Source: Mycobacterium sp. IDR2000157661
Lineage (GTDB): Bacteria > Actinomycetota > Actinomycetes > Mycobacteriales > Mycobacteriaceae
Direction: 5' to 3'
Assembly: GCF_022317005.1 (NCBI RefSeq)
Contig: NZ_CP081005.1
Location: forward strand, 1-64,000
Length of the DNA: 64,000 bases
Both the position numbers and the translations under genes were made by a program. The notes under the pieces are model-generated. The model did not search any database. It had not been told where the DNA came from and worked only from the letters and a program-made list of their open reading frames with translations. Of this stretch, positions 42,996 to 51,662 are shown piece by piece; within the stretch, counting starts at the first letter, position 1; every line of letters begins with the position of its first letter.

Positions 42996-43421
42996 ATGAA
43001 CCCGTTCGACTACAACCCACCCGATTCCCGGCAGGCCGCCCCCGCCAGCGACGAGGTGTACGTCGCCGCAGTCAAGCCCCACGCCGCCGTCTCCCCGTCC
43101 GACCGGCAGCCCTTGGCCCGGGTCCGCTACACCAACGGCAAGACCTTCGTCGGCCACCACCTGCTGCGCCACATCGACCTGCACCGCGAGACCGGCCGGC
43201 CCGTGGACTACTGGCTGGCGATCGACCGGCTTGCACGCCAGGTTGTCAGCCAGATCGACACCCTGGTCAGCCAGCACACCATCCGCCAGGTCGTCTGCTT
43301 CAGCGAGCTGCGCTACCAGATCGACGCCGACACCGGGTGGTCGCCCGAGGTCGACGCCCTCCCCACCGAGGACTGGGCCGCGGTGCAGTGGCGCGTCACC
43401 GACATCCTGCGAACCGGTTAG
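42996..43421 (+). CDS. Hypothetical protein
   Basis: A 141-aa protein starting MNPFDYNPPDSRQAAPAS at an ATG with AAGGAGCGG upstream. A helical core, TFVGHHLLRHIDLHRETGRPVDYWLAIDRLARQVVSQIDTL, precedes a Trp-rich end. No family is recognised. Confidence 0.6.
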   Translation: MNPFDYNPPDSRQAAPASDEVYVAAVKPHAAVSPSDRQPLARVRYTNGKTFVGHHLLRHIDLHRETGRPVDYWLAIDRLARQVVSQIDTLVSQHTIRQVVCFSELRYQIDADTGWSPEVDALPTEDWAAVQWRVTDILRTG

Positions 43422-43639
43422 CTGCCCGGGCCGGGATCTTCGCCCGCTCAACGCCGGCACACCTTTTCCCACCTTGTCCGCACATCCGCGCCGACAGCGC
43501 CGTCCAGCCGCCCGCAGGCAATCCCGTCGGTGGTGTGAGGGGCGGTCTGCACCCAGGCCCGCCGCGCCCGGCGCCGCATGACACGCCGCTTTGCGGGCCG
43601 TGCCCCGATCCTCACACGTGGGCATGGACGAGACCAGCT

Positions 43640-43682
43640 GCCGAAAGGCGGTGCGCCGCTGAGGCAGGCCCCGCCCTTCGGC
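43640..43682. terminator. Hairpin between convergent genes
   Basis: GCCGAAAGGCGG at 43640-43651 pairs with CCGCCCTTCGGC at 43671-43682, with one mismatch. It lies between the converging genes ending at 43421 and 43697. No T-run follows, as is usual in actinobacteria. Confidence 0.4.
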
Positions 43683-43696
43683 GCGGCGTGGGTCAA

Positions 43697-44887
43697 TCAG
43701 AACAGGGATTCGCTGTTGGCCTGCGCCCAGAGGGTCTCGAACGACGGGCGCTGCTTGTCGTCGACCACCGCCGGAGCGACGACGAAGAAGTGCTCACAGT
43801 TCGCCGCCGCGGCAAGCCGATGCCGCACGATACGGTCAGCGCCGACGTCGCGACGTCCAGGCAGTTCGGCCAGGTGGGCATTCATGTCGGCTTGTGACCC
43901 GCACGCCAGGCGGCGCACCGACCGCGCCGTGACGCCCTTACGGCCGTCGCGGCCAGCCGGGGTGACCCGGCGCACCTCGTAGACTGCGAACTCGGTCTCA
44001 TCCATCAGCCGCTGGAAGGCCACCTCAACCTCGACCAGCCCGGCCTCGGAAATCATCTGGGCCACACTGCTTCCCGCGATGAGGGTCTGGCGTTCGTTGA
44101 GTCGACGCGACACCGCCTCCATGAACATCGCCTTCGCGCCGGCCAGCGGCTCCTCGCGGTAGCGCTGCACCATGTTGGCCCGGCCCGCCGCCGTCGACAT
44201 GGCATAGACGCAGAACGTGCAGCAACTTTTGGACCAGGACGTGCCCAGCTTGGCCCGCACATACTCAGCACAGGCCTGACGATCCATCCCCAGCTCAATC
44301 AACGGATACCACCCTGTACGCCGCGCGTTGTTGTACAGCCGGTCCTTGTCGGCCCGGCGCTGCTCACCGGCCTCGAAACCGATGACGTGCCGGTAGGCCT
44401 GGCCGCCGGTGACCCTGCTGATCACCGGATCGAGCGCCCATCCCTTGGCGTGAACCGAGCATTTGCGGGCTCCGCCGAGCTGGGGAACCGTTCCAGCAGT
44501 GATCATTTCGGTCGACAGACGGTAGGCACCGTCGATGTGCAGCCGCTGCGGGCAGGTCGAATCGTCCAGGATCACCACACCGTCCCCACTGGTCGTGGTG
44601 GTCCGCTCCGACCGCGCACATTGGATGTAACGGATCCCAAGGCGGCGAAAGATCGGCAAGATGTAGGTCTCGACATCGCGTGCAGTCGACGCGAATTCGT
44701 CACCGGTCATCGCGGTCACGACCACCATGTCGGCCAGGTCGAAGTCCCGCGTCTGCGGCTCGGTCAACCACCGCAGCAACAGGCACGTGCTGTCCAACCC
44801 AAGCCCGTAGGACACGACCACTGACGGCCGCTGAGCGCCGTCGTCGATCCCAGGAAGCTCCAATTCCGTTGAGCCTGTGCCGGACAT
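43697..44887 (-). CDS. PAPS reductase-family protein 1 (ATP-pyrophosphatase fold)
   Basis: A 396-aa protein. VSYGLGLDSTCLLLRWL resembles the PP-loop SGGxDS of N-type ATP pyrophosphatases. GGARKCSVHAKGWALDPV and WSKSCCTFCVYA match cysteine-bearing segments of PAPS reductase-like proteins. The family includes CysH, DndC and many phage proteins; the substrate is unknown. The start at the ATG at 44887 has GGAGG 5 nt upstream and keeps the motif-to-start spacing (43 nt) of the other genes with the shared promoter. It is divergent from PAPS-reductase-family protein 2. Confidence 0.72.
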   Translation of the reverse strand: MSGTGSTELELPGIDDGAQRPSVVVSYGLGLDSTCLLLRWLTEPQTRDFDLADMVVVTAMTGDEFASTARDVETYILPIFRRLGIRYIQCARSERTTTTSGDGVVILDDSTCPQRLHIDGAYRLSTEMITAGTVPQLGGARKCSVHAKGWALDPVISRVTGGQAYRHVIGFEAGEQRRADKDRLYNNARRTGWYPLIELGMDRQACAEYVRAKLGTSWSKSCCTFCVYAMSTAAGRANMVQRYREEPLAGAKAMFMEAVSRRLNERQTLIAGSSVAQMISEAGLVEVEVAFQRLMDETEFAVYEVRRVTPAGRDGRKGVTARSVRRLACGSQADMNAHLAELPGRRDVGADRIVRHRLAAAANCEHFFVVAPAVVDDKQRPSFETLWAQANSESLF

Positions 44888-44899
44888 CGGTACCTCCAA

Positions 44900-44963
44900 C
44901 CTCTCTTACTGGGTGGCTTTAGCCTACCATCTATGGTAGGCTAAAGCCACCCAGTAAGAGAGG
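44900..44963. promoter_or_regulatory. Perfect 31+2+31-bp palindrome between divergent genes
   Basis: Two exact 31-bp arms around a CT centre. Each arm has GGGTGGC, TTTAGCCTACCAT and, read outward, a purine-rich GAGAGG end that can serve as ribosome-binding sequence. The ATGGTAGGCTAAAG portion recurs upstream of the genes at 47939 and 49778. Both flanking PAPS-reductase-family genes can be controlled from it. Confidence 0.8.
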
Positions 44964-44976
44964 ATCGGCAGCCCCC

Positions 44977-45849
44977 ATGACCGCTTCCATCGAACGCCAC
45001 ACCGGAACGCTGACCACCGGCGACGTGCCCGACCTGCGTTGCTACGACGTGATTCTGGTCAATTCCAGCGCTGGAAAGGACTCCCAGGCCAGCCTCGACG
45101 TGGTGGTCCACGCCGCCCGCCAGGCCGAAGTGCTGCACCGCGTCGTCGTGGTCCACGCCGATCTGGGCGAGGCCGAATGGGACGGGGTGCCCGAACTCGC
45201 CGCCGAGCACGCCGCCCACTACGGCCTGCGATTCGAACTGGCCCGACGCGAACGCGACGGAGCCCTCTACACGATCCTGGACCACGTTCAGCAGCGCGGA
45301 ATGTGGCCCAGCGCCTCCCAGCGATGGTGCACATCGGATTTGAAACGCGGCCCGATCCGCAAGGTGATGACCAAGCTGGTCGCCGAACTGCGCGACAGCG
45401 GCCAGATCACCGGGCGCCCCGTGCACCTGCTCAACGTCATGGGCCTTCGCGCAGAGGAGAGCAGCGCCCGCGCCCGCCGACTCGCCTACTCCCCCAACAC
45501 CGCCGCCTCCAACGGACGCCGCCGCGTCGATGACTGGTATCCCATCCACCACTGGTCCACCACCCAGGTCTGGGAGCGCATCCGCGCCGCCGGCACCCGC
45601 CCACACCGCGCCTACATCGATGGCATGTCGCGCCTGTCGTGCAGGTTCTGCGTCCTGGCCTCCCGCGCCGACCTGGTGTGCTCAGCCCGCCTGAACCCCG
45701 AGCTGGCCCGCCGCTACGCCCAGGTCGAAGCCGAGACCGGGCACCGCTTCCGCGCCGACCTGTCGATGGCCGACATCATCGCCGAATCCCAAGCAGGCCA
45801 GCAGGGCGCATTCATCGCACTTGCTGACCTGCACCCCCTCGGGGCATGA
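44977..45849 (+). CDS. PAPS reductase-family protein 2
   Basis: A 290-aa protein with a clear PP-loop, NSSAGKDSQASL (about residues 29-40). RWCTSDLKRGPI, VMGLRAEESSARAR, WYPIHHWSTTQVWERI and MSRLSCRFCVLAS are all diagnostic of the phosphoadenosine phosphosulfate reductase family. Many mycobacteriophage and plasmid relatives are not linked to sulfate assimilation. It could adenylate or thiolate a substrate, possibly in nucleic-acid modification; that is inference from the methyltransferase and DpdA-like genes downstream. Confidence 0.82.
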   Translation: MTASIERHTGTLTTGDVPDLRCYDVILVNSSAGKDSQASLDVVVHAARQAEVLHRVVVVHADLGEAEWDGVPELAAEHAAHYGLRFELARRERDGALYTILDHVQQRGMWPSASQRWCTSDLKRGPIRKVMTKLVAELRDSGQITGRPVHLLNVMGLRAEESSARARRLAYSPNTAASNGRRRVDDWYPIHHWSTTQVWERIRAAGTRPHRAYIDGMSRLSCRFCVLASRADLVCSARLNPELARRYAQVEAETGHRFRADLSMADIIAESQAGQQGAFIALADLHPLGA

Positions 45850-45875
45850 CCGCCCAGGCCAGTCAGGAGCCGACC

Positions 45876-46271
45876 ATGACCGCCAACATCATTCACCCCG
45901 TGCAGGGGCGAGATCCCCACGCCGGCCGCCGCGTCGCCGTCTACAGAAACCTCCACAAAGGTGCCTGGTCGATCAAAGCGCTCGACGGCCCGCACAAGGG
46001 CACCGTCGTCGCCCACGCCCAGGTCGTCGGCCTGCTCGACTGCGCCATGCACGTGCGGATCGCCGCCCAGCAGCGCATCGCCGCTGGCGCTGCCCGCGAG
46101 GTCCACGCCTGGATCGTCGGCCGCCTCAGCGAGGTCACCCTCGACCAGCCCACCCGCCTCGTGTACCGCCCGCACGAACGGCCCGAGTTCTACCTGGCCA
46201 TCACCGGCAGCCCCGTGCACACCGCCGCAGCAGTCCTGTTCACCGAACACGCCTACGTCAACGCGGCCTGA
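45876..46271 (+). CDS. Hypothetical protein
   Basis: A 131-aa protein beginning MTANIIHPVQGRDPHAGRRVAVYRNLHKGAWSIKAL, with CAGGAG upstream of its ATG. An ATG at 45846, overlapping the preceding stop, is an alternative. The core VYRNLHKGAWSIKALDGPHKGTVVAHA is beta-rich. Similar short proteins occur in mycobacteriophages and plasmids, without known function. Confidence 0.62.
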   Translation: MTANIIHPVQGRDPHAGRRVAVYRNLHKGAWSIKALDGPHKGTVVAHAQVVGLLDCAMHVRIAAQQRIAAGAAREVHAWIVGRLSEVTLDQPTRLVYRPHERPEFYLAITGSPVHTAAAVLFTEHAYVNAA

Positions 46272-46293
46272 AACCCGCTGGAAGGAGCCCGCC

Positions 46294-46734
46294 ATGACCA
46301 CCCCCGCCCCAGTCCTGCCCACCATCCCCGGCGACGCCCTGTGCGAGCTGCTCAACGCCTACTTCGTTGCCCGCGACGACCTCTACGAAGCCGAAGCCGC
46401 CGGTGCCGACGACATCAGCCGCGCCATCAGCCGACAGGCCGTCATCGACCTCGCCGACGAACTGGTCGCCCACTTCGTCCCCGACATCGGCGCCCGCTGC
46501 GCCCTGACCGGCGAAGACCCCGCCGACCTTGCCTACACCGGGCCCGCGCTGCCCCGCCCAGGCGAGGCCATCTCAGCCATCCAGCCCGGCGTCGGCCGCC
46601 TCGCCGGCACCGTCGAGGCCGTCACCGACCGCGGGGTCCTCGTGCAGTGGCAGCACACCAACCTGCTGCCCATCACCTACCCCCGCCGCCAGGTCGTGCC
46701 CACCGCATTGGGATGGCACATCCGCCGCACCTGA
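46294..46734 (+). CDS. Hypothetical protein
   Basis: A 146-aa protein (ATG at 46294, GAAGGAG upstream). The N-terminal helices (CELLNAYFVARDDLYEAEAAG) are followed by a small beta domain (GRLAGTVEAVTDRGVLVQWQHTNLLPITYPRRQVVPT) reminiscent of an SH3-like or KOW-type barrel. It lies in a run of small same-strand genes. Function unknown. Confidence 0.62.
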   Translation: MTTPAPVLPTIPGDALCELLNAYFVARDDLYEAEAAGADDISRAISRQAVIDLADELVAHFVPDIGARCALTGEDPADLAYTGPALPRPGEAISAIQPGVGRLAGTVEAVTDRGVLVQWQHTNLLPITYPRRQVVPTALGWHIRRT

Positions 46735-46789
46735 GACCACACCGACAGCCCAACAAACCCAAACGCCCACCCGCAGAAAGGAACCCACC

Positions 46790-47299
46790 ATGACCGTCTC
46801 CGACCGCTTCGCCGACAGCGTGCGCTACCACTTCAGCAACCCGCCACAAGACTGGACCGTCCGCAAGCTCGACACCCGCCGCTGGGCGATCGTCAACAGC
46901 GCCGACGACGTCATCAGCACCCACCCCACCCGCACCGCCGCCGAGCAGAACCGAACCGCCGGCCCCTACGTGCGGATCTGGACCGACCGCACCGCCTGGT
47001 ACCTGGGCGCCAGCACCGACCCACGCTGCCGCGCCCTCACCCCCGAAGAACTCCGCATCATCGCCACCGTGCTCATCGACCTCGACCACCCCGACGCCCC
47101 CGCCGCCTGCCACCGAGCCTGGCCCGACGCCGAGTTCTGCGACCTGTGCGACCTGCCCCTACGCGGACCCAACCGGCTCTGCCCTCGCTGCGATCACTGC
47201 TCCACCGACGGCTGCACCAACCCGCTCGACGACGGGGAAGGCTTCGACGGCTACTGCGGAGACTGCGCCGACCGCCGCGACCACCTCTACACCACCTGA
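46790..47299 (+). CDS. Zinc-ribbon-containing hypothetical protein
   Basis: A 169-aa protein (ATG at 46790, AAAGGAAC upstream). The N-terminal half is a beta domain (WTVRKLDTRRWAIVNSADDVIST). The C-terminal half carries cysteine pairs FCDLCDLPL, LCPRCDHCS and YCGDCADR, probably two zinc-binding knuckles. A nucleic-acid or protein adaptor is possible. No family is recognised. Confidence 0.6.
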   Translation: MTVSDRFADSVRYHFSNPPQDWTVRKLDTRRWAIVNSADDVISTHPTRTAAEQNRTAGPYVRIWTDRTAWYLGASTDPRCRALTPEELRIIATVLIDLDHPDAPAACHRAWPDAEFCDLCDLPLRGPNRLCPRCDHCSTDGCTNPLDDGEGFDGYCGDCADRRDHLYTT

Positions 47300-47493
47300 C
47301 CCACCAGCGCCCGGGCCGCCGGCACCGTGCCGCACGTATACGCCTGGCCGCACCTCGCCCAACGTCAACCACCCGTCAGCCCAGCCCGGCCCGGCCTGAC
47401 GGCGAAGGGCCGTGCTGCACCCAGGCCAAGCCGACAAGCGTCCACCAGCCACCACCGCCGACGCAGCCCCACAACGCAAGCACAGGAGGAGAA

Positions 47494-47850
47494 ATGCCCG
47501 ACGACATCGTGGCCCGCGCCAAGGCGGCCCTGCACGCAGTGACCTACGGGCCGTGGGAGATCGACGAACGGTACCCGATCATCTGGCTCGGTGACTTCAC
47601 TCCGGGATTCCGCATCGAGAGCCACGACAAGGCAGAGGAGAACGCGAGGTTCGTCGTTGAGGCACGCACGCTCGTTCCTGAGATGGTCGCCGAGATCGAA
47701 GCATTGAGAGCAGCGGTGGCCAGGTTGACCGTCAACCCCGTTCGCCACGATGAGGCCTCCACGCCCCGCCTGCCGAAGCGTGTCTCAGCGCGAGTCACGC
47801 GCAGTCGCCGCACGCCCCTGTCATTCCGTGGACTGTTCCAAAAAGGTTGA
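47494..47850 (+). CDS. Hypothetical phage-like protein
   Basis: A 118-aa protein with AGGAGGAG upstream of the ATG at 47494. KAEENARFVVEARTLVPEMVAEIEALRAAVARL is a helical segment common in small phage proteins, and the tail is basic (RVSARVTRSRRTPL). No function can be assigned. Confidence 0.58.
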   Translation: MPDDIVARAKAALHAVTYGPWEIDERYPIIWLGDFTPGFRIESHDKAEENARFVVEARTLVPEMVAEIEALRAAVARLTVNPVRHDEASTPRLPKRVSARVTRSRRTPLSFRGLFQKG

Positions 47851-47897
47851 TACGCAGCGGATTCGCGACGCTAATGGGTGGCGATCCCCTCCCGTAG

Positions 47898-47920
47898 ATG
47901 GTAGGCTATAGACATCCACC
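47898..47920 (+). promoter_or_regulatory. Shared promoter/operator motif upstream of the gene at 47939
   Basis: ATGGTAGGCTATAGACATCC, 41 nt before the start codon. GGGTGG lies 21 nt upstream of it, the same spacing as in the palindrome at 44900-44963. Confidence 0.55.
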
Positions 47921-47938
47921 CCTCGAGAGGAGCCACCG

Positions 47939-48490
47939 ATGTCGGAGCCGCAGTCGATCACCACCCGCGCTGTGCCCGCCTACCGCTACCACGAGCGGCA
48001 GCTGTGCCCGCCGTGTATCCAGGCGGCGATCCTGCCGATCACCGAAGGCGCAGAGTACGACGACACCGAACACGTGCTCGACGTCGTTGCTCAGGACCGC
48101 GGCATCGACCGCACCGCAGTGACCAGCGACGCCTTCCCAACACCGATTCCAGCCGTCGAAGCCCTCAACCAGACCTGCGGTGAGTGCGACTCGACGCTGC
48201 TGGACAGCGACTACTGGACGCTCTACCACGCAGCCCTCGACACCATCGCCGCCGAGGCCGACACCGTCGACACGCTCATCGCAGTGCTCAACCACTTCTA
48301 CCGGCCCCAGGCTGGCGCGGCGTTCCACCCCGGCGGCGCCGACCGCGACCTGTGGAACGTCCTGAGATGGGAGCGCAGCGACTGGACGACAGCCTGGTCC
48401 AAAGCCAACTACTGGTACGCGATGCGCGACAGCCAGGGCAACACCTTCACCTACACCGAAGGCGACATCGACCGGGGCTCCAAACCGTGA
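47939..48490 (+). CDS. Hypothetical protein
   Basis: A 183-aa protein with Cys pairs (QLCPPCIQAAI, TCGECDST) and aromatic-rich C-terminal helices (WTTAWSKANYWYAMRDSQGNTFTYTEG). It starts at an ATG with GAGAGGAG upstream. It follows the shared promoter motif. Not recognised. Confidence 0.6.
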   Translation: MSEPQSITTRAVPAYRYHERQLCPPCIQAAILPITEGAEYDDTEHVLDVVAQDRGIDRTAVTSDAFPTPIPAVEALNQTCGECDSTLLDSDYWTLYHAALDTIAAEADTVDTLIAVLNHFYRPQAGAAFHPGGADRDLWNVLRWERSDWTTAWSKANYWYAMRDSQGNTFTYTEGDIDRGSKP

Positions 48491-48537
48491 ACGACATCCA
48501 CGCCACCCACCTCAACAACCAGGACGGAGGAACCGCG

Positions 48538-48795
48538 ATGACCATCACCCTCTACACCAAGCCCGGATGCGTGCAATGCCGCGCCACCGCCCGTCAGTTC
48601 GACAAAGCCGACGTGCGCATCGACACCATCGACGTCTCCGTCGACACCGCAGCCGCACAACTCCTCGAGGACCTCGGCTACCGCAGCGTGCCCGTGGTCA
48701 TCGCAAACGGGCAGTCGTGGGCCGGACACCGGCCCGACCGCGTCGACGCGGTGATCCGCCAGACGGCAGAGGCGATGTCATGCCCGCGACTCTGA
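48538..48795 (+). CDS. NrdH/glutaredoxin-like redoxin
   Basis: An 85-aa thioredoxin-fold protein with YTKPGCVQCRATARQFDKADV (CxxC at about Cys11 and Cys14) and GYRSVPVVIANGQSWAGHRPDRVDAVI with the cis-Pro. NrdH redoxins feed electrons to class Ib ribonucleotide reductase, which is absent here. In this cluster it might instead reduce the PAPS-reductase-family proteins. It overlaps the next gene by 16 nt. The ATG at 48538 has GGAGGAA upstream. Confidence 0.82.
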   Translation: MTITLYTKPGCVQCRATARQFDKADVRIDTIDVSVDTAAAQLLEDLGYRSVPVVIANGQSWAGHRPDRVDAVIRQTAEAMSCPRL

Positions 48796-49322
48796 GCGAG
48801 GAACAGCGCCACCTGATCGCCTTCGTCGCAAGGACCAACGGAACCATGCTGCTAAAGGCCATGATCGACGACCACGCAATGCAAGCTCTGCTCGCCCGGG
48901 CCGGAGGGGCCACGGCCCCAACCGCCCCCGACGGCGCCCCGGACTGGATGACCAGCTACTGGACCGTCGCAGACAAATTCGTCAGCCCCGGCCGCGACAA
49001 GATGCGCGTCAAAGTCACCGCCGCCCAGGTCCGCAAGCTCGGCCGCAGCCTGCCCGCAGGCCTGCACGCCGAGATTCGCCAATGCCTCGACGCCCACAGT
49101 GCCGAGCGCGAGCGCACCCGCGAATGGTGCTACTGCCCCTACGCGCACACCGCCCCCAACGCCCACAGCGGGCCCTGCGCCCGCCACCACCCCAGCGCCG
49201 ACGAGGACGCCGAGCACCGCCACCGCGCCGCCGAACTGCGCACCTGGTCGGAAACACTGCTGCGCCAAGCCCTGTACCCCGCCGCCGGCGTCCAGCTCGA
49301 CCTGTTCGCCACCCTGCGCTGA
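48780..49322 (+). CDS. Hypothetical protein
   Basis: A 180-aa protein, MPATLSEEQRHLIAFVARTNG, starting within the end of the redoxin gene. The C-terminal half has Cys/His residues (EWCYCPYAHTAPNAHSGPCARHHP) that could bind zinc. Not recognised. Confidence 0.6.
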   Translation: MPATLSEEQRHLIAFVARTNGTMLLKAMIDDHAMQALLARAGGATAPTAPDGAPDWMTSYWTVADKFVSPGRDKMRVKVTAAQVRKLGRSLPAGLHAEIRQCLDAHSAERERTREWCYCPYAHTAPNAHSGPCARHHPSADEDAEHRHRAAELRTWSETLLRQALYPAAGVQLDLFATLR

Positions 49323-49354
49323 CAACCTTCTTGCCGACCAAAGGAGACACCGCG

Positions 49355-49645
49355 ATGACACCCACCCCGGCACGCACGCACACCATCGTCGAAATCGACC
49401 AAGGCACCGCCACGCCCATCACCTTCGACCTCGGCACCGCAAACGAGTACGGCGACTTCGACGCCGCCGCATACGAAGGCAACCTCTATCTGAGCATCAA
49501 CGGACGCCTCTACGGGTCGCTCTACATCCGCCACGACGCCGCAGCCGGTCACCCCACCATCACACTCGGCCAGTACGACCCGGCCACACAGCAATGGGAG
49601 CCACGCAACGAGATCGGGCCCGAGCTGCAAGGCGAGATCTGCTGA
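49355..49645 (+). CDS. Hypothetical protein
   Basis: A 96-aa beta-rich protein, HTIVEIDQGTATPITFDLGTANEYGDFDAAAYEGNLYLSINGR. The ATG at 49355 has AAAGGAGA upstream. No family is recognised. Confidence 0.58.
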   Translation: MTPTPARTHTIVEIDQGTATPITFDLGTANEYGDFDAAAYEGNLYLSINGRLYGSLYIRHDAAAGHPTITLGQYDPATQQWEPRNEIGPELQGEIC

Positions 49646-49710
49646 CCCCCTGAACAGCAGCCGCCGCGCGGCCACCCGAAACACACTGCGCCACAGGGGA
49701 AGCCGCTCTA

Positions 49711-49759
49711 GGTGGTTGCCTATGGCCACCCATGCATGGTAGGCTATAGCCATCCACTC
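49711..49759 (+). promoter_or_regulatory. Shared promoter/operator motif upstream of the gene at 49778
   Basis: ATGGTAGGCTATAGCCATCC at 49736-49755, 42 nt before the start. The left half (GGTTGCCTATGGCCACCCA) is a partial inverted copy centred on ATGCAT. TTGCCT and TAGGCT, 18 nt apart, could act as -35 and -10 boxes. Confidence 0.55.
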
Positions 49760-49777
49760 AGGAAGAAGGGACCGGCG

Positions 49778-50020
49778 ATGAGCAGCTGCACCTGCCACTC
49801 GATCCGCGAAGGCCACGGCGGAATCACCTACACCCTGCACATCCTCGGCGTCCTGTGCGACCACTGCGAAGGCGCCATCGCCGACGCCCAAGCCCAGGCC
49901 GACGCCGACGCCATGACCACCGCCGAACAGATCGCCGCCCGCTGGGACTACGCCCGCCGCTACTGCCTTCCCCGCCGACGCCCCGGAGCCCCCATCGCCT
50001 CCGACGCAGCCCCGTTCTGA
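49778..50020 (+). CDS. Small zinc-binding hypothetical protein
   Basis: An 80-aa protein, MSSCTCHSIREGHGGITYTLHILGVLCDHCEGAIADA, with CTC and CDHC pairs suggesting a zinc knuckle. It is first in the segment leading to the methyltransferase gene, 51 bp upstream of it. Confidence 0.58.
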   Translation: MSSCTCHSIREGHGGITYTLHILGVLCDHCEGAIADAQAQADADAMTTAEQIAARWDYARRYCLPRRRPGAPIASDAAPF

Positions 50021-50071
50021 CCCACCCACCCCGACCCGCTCCAGCACCCCCCTCGAGAAAGGCCCGTCCAG

Positions 50072-51574
50072 ATGACCCTCACCCTCACCGACCTGTTCTG
50101 CGGAGCCGGTGGAAGCTCCACGGGCGCAATCGCGTTCGGCAACGTCACGGTCAAGACAGCCGCCAATCACTGGGCAAAAGCCATCGAGACCCACAGCCTC
50201 AACCATCCCGACGCCGACCACATCCAGGCCGACCTGTCGCAGATCGACCCCCGGTACTTCCCCAACACCGACCTGCTGTGGGCCAGCCCGAGCTGCACCA
50301 AGCACAGCATCGCCCAAGGCAAGAAGCGCCAGGATGCCCAGCCCGACCTGTTCGGCGAGACGCTGCCCGAGGAGGCCGCCGAACGATCCCGCGCCACCAT
50401 GTGGGATGTCGTCCGCTTCGCCGAGTACCACCAGTACCTCGCGGTCATCGTCGAGAACGTTGTCGATGTGGTGTTCTGGCCGCCGTTCCAGGCGTGGCGC
50501 ATGGCGATGGAATCCATCGGCTACACCGGGCAGCTCGTCTACCTCAACAGCATGCACGCCCAGCTTTTCGGGCCCGGCGCGCCGCAGTCCCGCGACCGGT
50601 TCTACGCGGTATTCACCCGCGCCGCAGACCCCCGCCCCGATGTGTCGCGGCTGGTGTCCCCACACGCGGTCTGCCCCGAGTGCGGCCCGATCCGTGCGAT
50701 GCAGGTGTTCAAGCGTCAGGACCGCCCCAAGTGGGGCAAGTACCGCTCCCAGTACGTCTACCGGTGCCCTAACACCGCCTGCCGCAACCAGATCGTGGAG
50801 CCGCTGTTCCGGCCCGCCGCCGAGATCATCGACTGGTCTCTGACCGGCACCCGCATCGGCGACCGCACGCGCCCGCTGGCCGACAAGACAATGGCCCGCA
50901 TCGCCGCCGGAATCGAACGGTTCTGGACCCCGATGCTGGTCCCAGTCGAGGGACGCGACGGCAAGACCGCCGTCCCCGTCGATCAGCCCGCCCGCACCAT
51001 GACGACCCGCAACGAGACCGGCCTGCTGGTCCCGACCGGCGGCACCTGGCGCACCGAGGCCATCCCCACCAGCGAGCCGATCCCGACCCGCACCACCCGC
51101 GAGAACGACGGCATCGCCTTCCCCGCCTTCGTCGCCGAACTGCGCGGCGGATCCAGCGACGCCCGCGCGGTGTCCGAGCCGCTGGCCACCGTCACCGCCT
51201 CCGGCAACCACCACGGCCTGGTCTACGCCGACCGCACCCGCCCCCTCATCACGAGCTTCTACGGATCCGGCGGCAACAGCACCGTCGACCATCCGCTGCC
51301 CACAGTCACCACCCTCGAACGACACGGATTGCTCAACCGCGGCCCGGTCCCCACACCGCCGCCGGTCATCGACATCAACGATGTCTACTTCCGGATGCTG
51401 GAGCCCCGCGAGATCACCGCCGCGATGGACTTCCCTAGCCACTACCGCATGGTCGGCACCAGGCGCGAGCAGGTGCGGCTGGCAGGCAACGCCGTCACCC
51501 CGCCCGCCGCCCGCGACCTCGTGGGCCTGGTCATCGAGACCGTCACCGGCGAAACGCTGCAACCCGCCGCCTGA
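50072..51574 (+). CDS. DNA (cytosine-5) methyltransferase
   Basis: A 500-aa C5-methyltransferase. Motif I is LTDLFCGAGGSS (about residues 5-16). The catalytic segment is SPSCTKHS (about 72-79) in place of the usual PPCQ. Motif VI is ENV (about 127), motif VIII is QSRDRF (about 172), and motif X is VRLAGNAVTPPAA (about 467). A Cys-rich insert (CPECGP, CPNTACRNQ) between VIII and IX may be a zinc-binding target-recognition part. No cognate restriction enzyme is adjacent, so it may be an orphan or protective enzyme. Confidence 0.88.
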   Translation: MTLTLTDLFCGAGGSSTGAIAFGNVTVKTAANHWAKAIETHSLNHPDADHIQADLSQIDPRYFPNTDLLWASPSCTKHSIAQGKKRQDAQPDLFGETLPEEAAERSRATMWDVVRFAEYHQYLAVIVENVVDVVFWPPFQAWRMAMESIGYTGQLVYLNSMHAQLFGPGAPQSRDRFYAVFTRAADPRPDVSRLVSPHAVCPECGPIRAMQVFKRQDRPKWGKYRSQYVYRCPNTACRNQIVEPLFRPAAEIIDWSLTGTRIGDRTRPLADKTMARIAAGIERFWTPMLVPVEGRDGKTAVPVDQPARTMTTRNETGLLVPTGGTWRTEAIPTSEPIPTRTTRENDGIAFPAFVAELRGGSSDARAVSEPLATVTASGNHHGLVYADRTRPLITSFYGSGGNSTVDHPLPTVTTLERHGLLNRGPVPTPPPVIDINDVYFRMLEPREITAAMDFPSHYRMVGTRREQVRLAGNAVTPPAARDLVGLVIETVTGETLQPAA

Positions 51575-51662
51575 AGCCACCCGGTGGGGGTGCTCCCCCC
51601 ACCCCCACCGGGTCCGCCGCCCCATACCCCCGACTACCGACAGAACCGAAGGACCACCGCCA

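Noticed and set aside
49139..51625. 828-aa minus-strand reading frame
   Set aside because: It is an antisense frame of the C5-methyltransferase, whose motifs are clear. The translated protein is a Gly/Val/Asp-rich low-complexity sequence without domains, as expected from GC-rich codon structure.
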